From Bilabrum cf. latius (Eukaryota; Bigyra: Bicosoecida; Bigyra; Bicosoecida): a stretch of 64,000 nucleotides of DNA. The position numbers and the translations under genes were made by a program. The stretch is from NCBI GenBank assembly GCA_965178125.1, contig OZ237750.1:806001-870000 (forward strand), written 5' to 3'. The notes under the pieces were generated by a model. That model saw nothing but the letters and a program-made list of their open reading frames with translations. It was not told where the DNA came from and ran no database searches. Shown in pieces: positions 58,845 to 64,000 of this stretch (its first letter is position 1; every line of letters begins with the position of its first letter).

Positions 58845-60496
58845 TCACTGACTTTTGCGCTGGTCTCGCTGCTCCTCGTCACCCTCCGCCGGCTCGGGTG
58901 CCACCGCAGCCGCCGCCCCCGACTGCAGCAGCAGGGCCGCCACTCCCATGAGCCCTGCTCCAGCGACACCGAGGCCGGCCGCCCCCTTCGCCTTGATGAG
59001 CTGCGTGCCCGCGGGTGGCGCCACCATCCGGATGAGCGAGCCCACGGTCATGTCCAGGCTGTTGATCGTGCCCTGCTGCCCGGGACCCACGGTGCTGGCC
59101 AGCTCGGCCGTGGTGATGGTCTGGATGAGGGAGGTGCACACGGTCATGGCGGTCAGCGCGAGGAGCACCCCGGCCATGGAGGCCCACCTGCCCAGAGCAG
59201 AGGACCAGGCAAAGGCTCCAAAGGCCGCCGCGATTCCCGCGATGCATCCCATCACCAGGTGTGTCTCCGACACGGCCGGGCTCCCCTTGGCCTTGCTGCC
59301 ACCGGCGGCCTTGGACCGAGTCACGGGGGCGATCTTGGCCCTGCTCCCGCGGCGGGGCCTGGCCCCTGCCTCACTCGCCTTGTGAGCGCCTTTGCCCATG
59401 GCCTCCTCCCCCTCTCCTTCCTCCTCATCTGCCCCAGCCACCCCCACGGGCGCCCTGGTGAGTCCCACCGCGAATGGCACCAGCACGGCCTGGCTGGCCA
59501 CTCCAACGATGCCCACGAAGCTCATGGTCAGCCCCACCTCCCTCTCCTGCCAGCCGTAGGCATCTTTGAGCAGCAGCGGCAGCAGCGATCGCATGGCCAT
59601 CGCGGCGGGCAGCATCGCCACGCGCAGCAGCATGATGGACCTAGCCCCGGGATTGGATCCCAGGAGAGTGAACAGGCCCAGGAGCCTGCCGCCGAGGCTC
59701 TGCGCCTACTCCTCCTCTTCTTTGTTCCCTGGCTTCGTCCTCTTCTTGTTGGATTGCTTGTCCGCATCGTGGCCCGCGGTGTTGTCCAGGAAGAGGAGAG
59801 AGGCCATGGAAAGCATGCTCAGGCCCGCGGCACCGATGGCCGGGGCCCGCTTGCCGAGGGTGGAGCTCAGGTATCCGCCCAGTGCGGGCCCGATGACCAC
59901 GCCGATGCCGTATCCGATGGAAGTCCAGCCACCCAGCTTGGCACGGGCCTCGGTGCTTGGGGCTCGGATGGAGAGGTACGTTCTTGAAGCCATCATGCCG
60001 TGCTGCAGCAGCGTCGGCAGCTGCCACACACCGAGCATGAAAACAGAGTCTACAGTCGCGTAGCCAAAGTAGCAAGCCGCCGATGCGGCAAAGTTCATGA
60101 TTAAAAGGGGTTTGACCCCGACGTAATCCATCAGCGGGCCGGTCAGCAGGCCCCCGATCACTTGAAGTATACCGAACCACGCCTGCAGGCTGGCGTAGGA
60201 GTCCTGAGCCCCAAGCTCTTCCACAAGGAACGGCAGCACAGGCTATTGCATCTGCGAACATTTTTAGCGTTGAATCGAATACCAGTGCCATCGCGAAACG
60301 GAATTAATCGTGGAGCCATGCTGTGCCACGTCGCAAAATGACTCACTTGAAAGGCGATGGCATATGCCGCCAAATTGGCGTAAACGATCCACATTCCTGG
60401 CGTCACATCGCCAACACCAAATAGTTTACCATTTGGCTTGTCGGGCATCGCAAGCCCCGCAGTTTGTTGAAGTATGTCGCCACTTGCCGTTGACAT
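58845..60496 (-). CDS. Major facilitator superfamily transporter (SLC22A18-like)
   Basis: Two exons: 60496-60347 and 60251-58845, intron 95 nt (GTGAGT..TTCGCAG); 518 residues, TGA at 58845. The join creates the first helix across the border (IVYANLAAYAIAFQ|MQQPVLPFLV). TAGs at 60243 and 59706 are Gln. About 12 hydrophobic segments are seen, with GILQVIGGLLTGPL..DYVGVKPLL, a variant of the MFS loop 2-3 motif, and WTSIGYGIGVVIGPALGGYL (helix 5). Overall pattern resembles SLC22A18/TETRAN-type drug:H+ antiporters. Two hydrophilic loops are expanded, one Lys/Glu-rich in the centre (~residues 215-235) and one Gly/Ala/Lys-rich (~320-365). Substrate unknown. It converges with the GH-A-like gene (151 bp apart) and diverges from the GH63-like gene (78 bp apart). 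Confidence 0.82.
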
Positions 60497-60574
60497 GGAC
60501 GAAATCCGGAACCGTGACGCGACATGTCACCCGAACGAAAGTTTTGCGGGCCACAGCGTCAGAAAGAGACCACC

Positions 60575-63500
60575 ATGCGACGGGGCGCCAGTTATTACCC
60601 TAGAGCAGAATCAACAACAGAGCAGAAGCGGCTGACTCGTTCAGAGAAGCGCTACGCGGACTGGTGAGTACATTGCAACGCTGCTCAGCTGCGCAGCACC
60701 GAATAGGCACCGCTGCACGCTATGTTTGGCTCTATTTTACAGTTGCTTGCAGGAAGTAGTTTGGTCCCTATGTTGGCGAGCGGGAGTGGGGAACCCTACG
60801 AAACAACTACTCTGCATCCGAAGATTCGTGGACAAATGGCATTACGCACGATCAGGCTAGAATGCAGGCGTACAGGTGGGCAGAGGATGGCATAGCTGGG
60901 TTTTGCAATCGGTATTAGAACATGTGTATGACGCTCGCTCTGTGGAACGGGCGCGACCCCATTCTAAAAGAACGCATGTTCGGATTGACAGGGCCAGAGG
61001 GGAACCACGGTGAAGATGGGAAGGAGCTGTACTTCTACGAGGACGCGAGCCCCACGGCGTCATACGCTCGATACAGGTACCTGTACCCCATGGACACGTT
61101 CCCGTACGAATCGCTGGTGCGCGAGAACGCTCGCCGCGGGCGGCACGACCTCGAGTTCGAGCTTCTGGACGCGACGGGGCCCGCTGCCCTGGCCAAGTGG
61201 CACTTCTGGGACGTCGTGGTAGAGTGGGCCAAGGCGGGCGAGCAGGACATTTGCTGCTTGATCACCGTGACGAATCGCAGCAGGGACCGGACAGAGACCA
61301 TCCACGTGCTGCCCCACCTCACCTTCCGCAACTGCTGGAGCTGGGGCTACGACTACCGGCGGCCGGCGGTGGTTGAAGTGCTGCCTGCAGGTGATGATGA
61401 AATTGGCTCTACTAATGGTAGCGCTACCGCGGCGTCCAGCCAACAAGAAGCAGCGACCAGCGCCACTGGCGCACAGAACAAAAGCTCAAGCCGAGAGGTG
61501 AGGTGCGTCGGATGGGAGCGCCACATCGGTGCGTTTCGGTGGAGCGTGCTGAACGGGGGTGCAGAGGACTCACCCGACCCGATCCTGCAGGAACACATCC
61601 GAGACCGCAAAGCCGCAGAGTCTAGCAGCGTTGGGCCTGGGGTCCAAGCCCGAGGCCAGCCGGTCGAGAGGCAACCAGGCGCGGGAGGCAGCGCCTACCT
61701 CGGGACAGACAACGAGAGCAACTTTGTGCGTCTGTTCGGACCCGCTGCCAAAGACTCCCAGCGCAGCTCGCACACAAAAGACGCGTTCCATAGCCACGTG
61801 GCCCGCGACGGCGTGCCACTGCCATCCCCTGGAGTAGCACTGGGCGCAAGTGCCGCATCGCAGGACTCGAGCGTGCCCTCGGCAGTCGGTCAGATCAAAC
61901 CCAAGGTCTCACCAGAGGGCGGAACCACCGGTCCTGAGTGCACCAAAGCAGCCGCCTGGTGCGTTGAGACGCTGCGCCCCGGGCAGCAGCTGCGCATCCG
62001 CTGTCGATTCAGGGCAGAGGGTGACGTGCTGGCGAGGTAGCGGCGCGCGGGCGCTCCCGGTCACAGCACCCCCGCCGGCTCGCCCCGCACTGCGGCCCGT
62101 GGCTCTTCCAGCGCGGTGGTACGAGGAATCCCTGGGGTGGGCAGCTCCTTCTAGGATGAGCAGGCCCTTCGCCACTTCGAGACGAGGCAGAGGCAGGAGT
62201 CCTCTGCCTCGCTCGCTGGGGCCGCCGCCGCGACCATGCACCCGCATGGGCACGGTGGCAGCGCGGGCAGCAGCATCGGCTCGCCCCCCGGCCTGGCCGC
62301 GGCCGAGTCCGTGACCCAGGCCGATCTCGGCATGGCGGTCTCTCCGCCGCAAGGGCGAGTAGGAGGCGGGGACCGGGCGCCGCCAGGCCCTGGTGCAGTC
62401 CAGAGGCAGGGTACCCTTGGCATGAAGATGGACGCGGCAGCGGACGACGGCTCCTCCTCCACGAGGAGCAGCCGGGCCCCGTCCTTCGACAATGTACTGC
62501 CTGATTTTGCCGTGCAGCAGATGGCCGCCGCGAGCGGGCAGCCCCATGCACCTGGGGTTCCAGCGAGCGGCAGCACTCCTGGCAGGCACCGCGCCTCGGG
62601 CAGCTCAGGCAGCTGGACCAACGCGGCTGCGCATGCCACTGGGCTCCCACCCGGCTTGATTCTCCGGCGCAACGACTCGACCGCAAGCGAGGAGTCGCTG
62701 GAGGCTATGGCGGAGATCGGCGGCATCCGCGTGGCGCGGGACGGGACCCTCACCTTCGACATGGATGGCGACCTGGACTTCGGTGATCGGGGTGCCGGGA
62801 CGCAGTCGCAATCGATGGCTGATACGCACACATCCAACGCGCTAGGTATGGGTGAAGCCGGCCCAGTCGGTGCTGGAGCAAGGCGTGCGCAAGGTAGCAA
62901 CGGCGTCGGGTCTGGCGATGAGGACGCAAGTCGAGGGTCATTCCAAGATCGCTTGCTCGGTGCTGCCATGGGAGCAGGCGGCTCGCCCACGGTCGGGAGC
63001 AGCAGTGATGACGATGACGGCGGCGCGTCGGGGCGTGCCGAACCGCGGCTTCGAGACCCGCGGATGGCCGTGGGTGGGGGCGGACTCGCGTCGGTGCGTG
63101 CCGCTGGTGACTTCGAGTCTTCGGATGCCGGCACACCGGTGGATGGTGTCGCGCTACCAAGCTGCCAGCCAGCCGAGGCAGACACGCTAGCGGTCACTGG
63201 CAGTGGTCCCGCCTCCGGTACAGCGCGTCGCAAGAAAGTCCCCGCCGATTTCCGGTTGGACGAGCTGCGCGAGCACGACGAGGCCAAGCGCCGCGCGGTG
63301 GCTCGCATGGCCGACATGGAGAGGAGCCGCGAGGTGGAGCCTGTCCTGCCGGTGGAGGGCCTGGGAGGCATCGTGCCCGAGGACCTTCTGGGCTCGGCCA
63401 GGGCCTCTCTCGTGCTGGACCGCTGCAAAGCGGTGCATGCAGATAGGCAGGCGGCGGGCCGCGCGCTGGTGTCGAGGAGGTACTACGGCGTGCTGGACCT

Positions 63501-64000
63501 TCTGCCGCCCCCTGCCGACGTGGATGCCGGCCACTGGCAGCTGTACTCGCACGAAGCGGGCAGCAGCTAGGAGGGGGTGCGGGCAGACGATGCGCCGCTG
63601 CTCCCAGTGGCTACTGGTCGGTGGCAGCCCTGGTCCGACTTTGATGCCGTGCTGGCCATTCGGCGCCAGGAAACCGACGAATTCTACGACTAGCTGCAGC
63701 CGCTATGCCTGTCGGATGACGACAGGCTGATCCAGCGGCAGGCGCTCGCAGGAATGATCTGGTCCAAAAAGTTCTACCACTTCGGAGTCGACATGTGGCT
63801 GCGCGGGGACCCTTCCTACCCCGCCCCTCCGTCCGACCGGGGTAAGGGAGGCAACGCCGAGTGGAGACACTTCTACTGCGACGCAGTGGTGAGTCTCCCG
63901 GCTCCGTGGGAGTACCCGTGGCCTGCCTGCTGGGACCTGTGCCTGCACACTCCCGCGCTGTGCCTCTTCGACCCCGAGTGGACCAAGCGGCAGCTGCTGC
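60575..64000 (+). CDS. GH63-like glucosidase (bacterial-type), C-terminus beyond window
   Basis: Exon 1 is 60575-60663; exon 2 starts at 60753 and runs off the right edge (1,112 codons visible). The 89-nt intron has donor GTGAGT and acceptor TTGCAG, giving YADW|KQFGPYVGEREWGT. Strong match to bacterial GH63/mannosyl-oligosaccharide glucosidase-related proteins: [76 protein letters not shown], then DEFYD-TAG-LQP, AGMIWSKKFYHFGVDMWLRGD and WEYPWPACWDLCLH. TAGs at 60757, 60916 and 63691 align with Gln in homologues; others are at 62038, 62152 and 63568. Between the N-terminal domain and the (alpha/alpha)6 barrel it carries low-complexity inserts (61390-61900 and 62040-63200) absent from the bacterial proteins. 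The catalytic acids lie past the window or cannot be assigned. Acts on alpha-glucosides or mannosyl-type glycans; substrate unknown. No signal peptide is visible. Confidence 0.85.

Noticed and set aside
1-64000. The many in-frame TAGs as evidence that this is a pseudogene-rich region
   Set aside because: Only TAG occurs in frame, never TAA or TGA, frames are intact over up to 2,134 codons, catalytic residues are conserved and TAG aligns with Gln. Decay would give all three stops and frameshifts.
1-64000. tRNA, rRNA, transposon or viral genes
   Set aside because: I looked for cloverleaf B-box-like motifs, rRNA-like blocks, transposase or reverse transcriptase motifs and terminal inverted repeats and found none that I can support by eye; short GGTTCGA matches lie in coding sequence.
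1-64000. UAG = Leu or another amino acid
   Set aside because: Leucine (as in one rhizarian) fits poorly: TAG occurs in poly-Gln runs and at invariant Gln sites such as SYRGQ in CPS.

Overview
This window is nuclear DNA from a GC-rich eukaryotic microbe (a protist or alga; the lineage cannot be fixed from sequence alone). Several genes have short GT-AG introns (mostly GTGAG donors and CGCAG acceptors, about 90-415 nt). Conserved eukaryotic proteins are present (GPN1, XRN-type exonuclease, MAP kinase, JmjC, G8/fibrocystin-like), and some N-termini look like mitochondrial presequences. Coding genes lie close together on both strands, often head to head.

The key to reading the window is its genetic code. 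Almost every gene is interrupted by in-frame TAG codons, about 110 in all, and I found no in-frame TGA or TAA inside any gene. Where the protein family is recognisable, TAG falls where homologues have glutamine (for example SYRG-TAG-VLVLTYP in carbamoyl-phosphate synthetase), and TAG is mixed with CAG inside poly-glutamine runs. Of 20 visible gene ends, 19 are TGA and one is TAA. I therefore read UAG as Gln, with UGA (and rarely UAA) as stop, which matches NCBI table 15. Under this code the scattered ORFs join into about 22 protein genes, most with one exon.

Layout. 1-4798 (-): huge membrane protein, running off the left edge. 5018-6907 (+): two-RRM hnRNP-like protein. 7064-8989 (+): JmjC protein. 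9157-10194 (-): glyoxylate/hydroxypyruvate reductase. 10451-13791 (-): unknown protein with a Schlafen AlbA_2-like domain. 13986-14690 (+): COA1/TIM21-like mitochondrial protein. 14851-17229 (-): GPN1 GTPase. 17439-19826 (+): unknown nuclear-type protein. 20176-25371 (+): MAP kinase with a giant activation-segment insert. 25573-27123 (+): succinate-semialdehyde dehydrogenase. 27219-31226 (+): XRN-like 5'-3' exonuclease. 31371-37775 (+): G8-domain fibrocystin-like surface protein. 37963-40237 (+): secreted sulfatase. 40475-41913 (+): 3-ketoacyl-CoA thiolase. 42107-43564 (+): secreted DUF4185-like protein. 43802-45253 (+): monoacylglycerol lipase. 45415-46305 (+): ABHD11-like hydrolase. 46500-49625 (-): unknown coiled-coil protein. 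50339-55886 (-): glutamine-dependent carbamoyl-phosphate synthetase. 56341-58693 (+): secreted clan GH-A-like glycosidase. 58845-60496 (-): MFS transporter. 60575 to past 64000 (+): GH63-like glucosidase.

Functionally the left half is mainly RNA, signalling and housekeeping genes. The right half is rich in secreted or carbohydrate-active proteins (G8 protein, sulfatase, DUF4185, GH-A-like, GH63-like) and lipid enzymes (thiolase, MAG lipase), which suggests a cell that processes sulfated or complex polysaccharides. That grouping is an inference; eukaryotic genes need not be co-regulated. Low-complexity inserts and hexanucleotide repeats (Ala-Gln, Gly-Gln, Ala-Gly) recur in many of the proteins.
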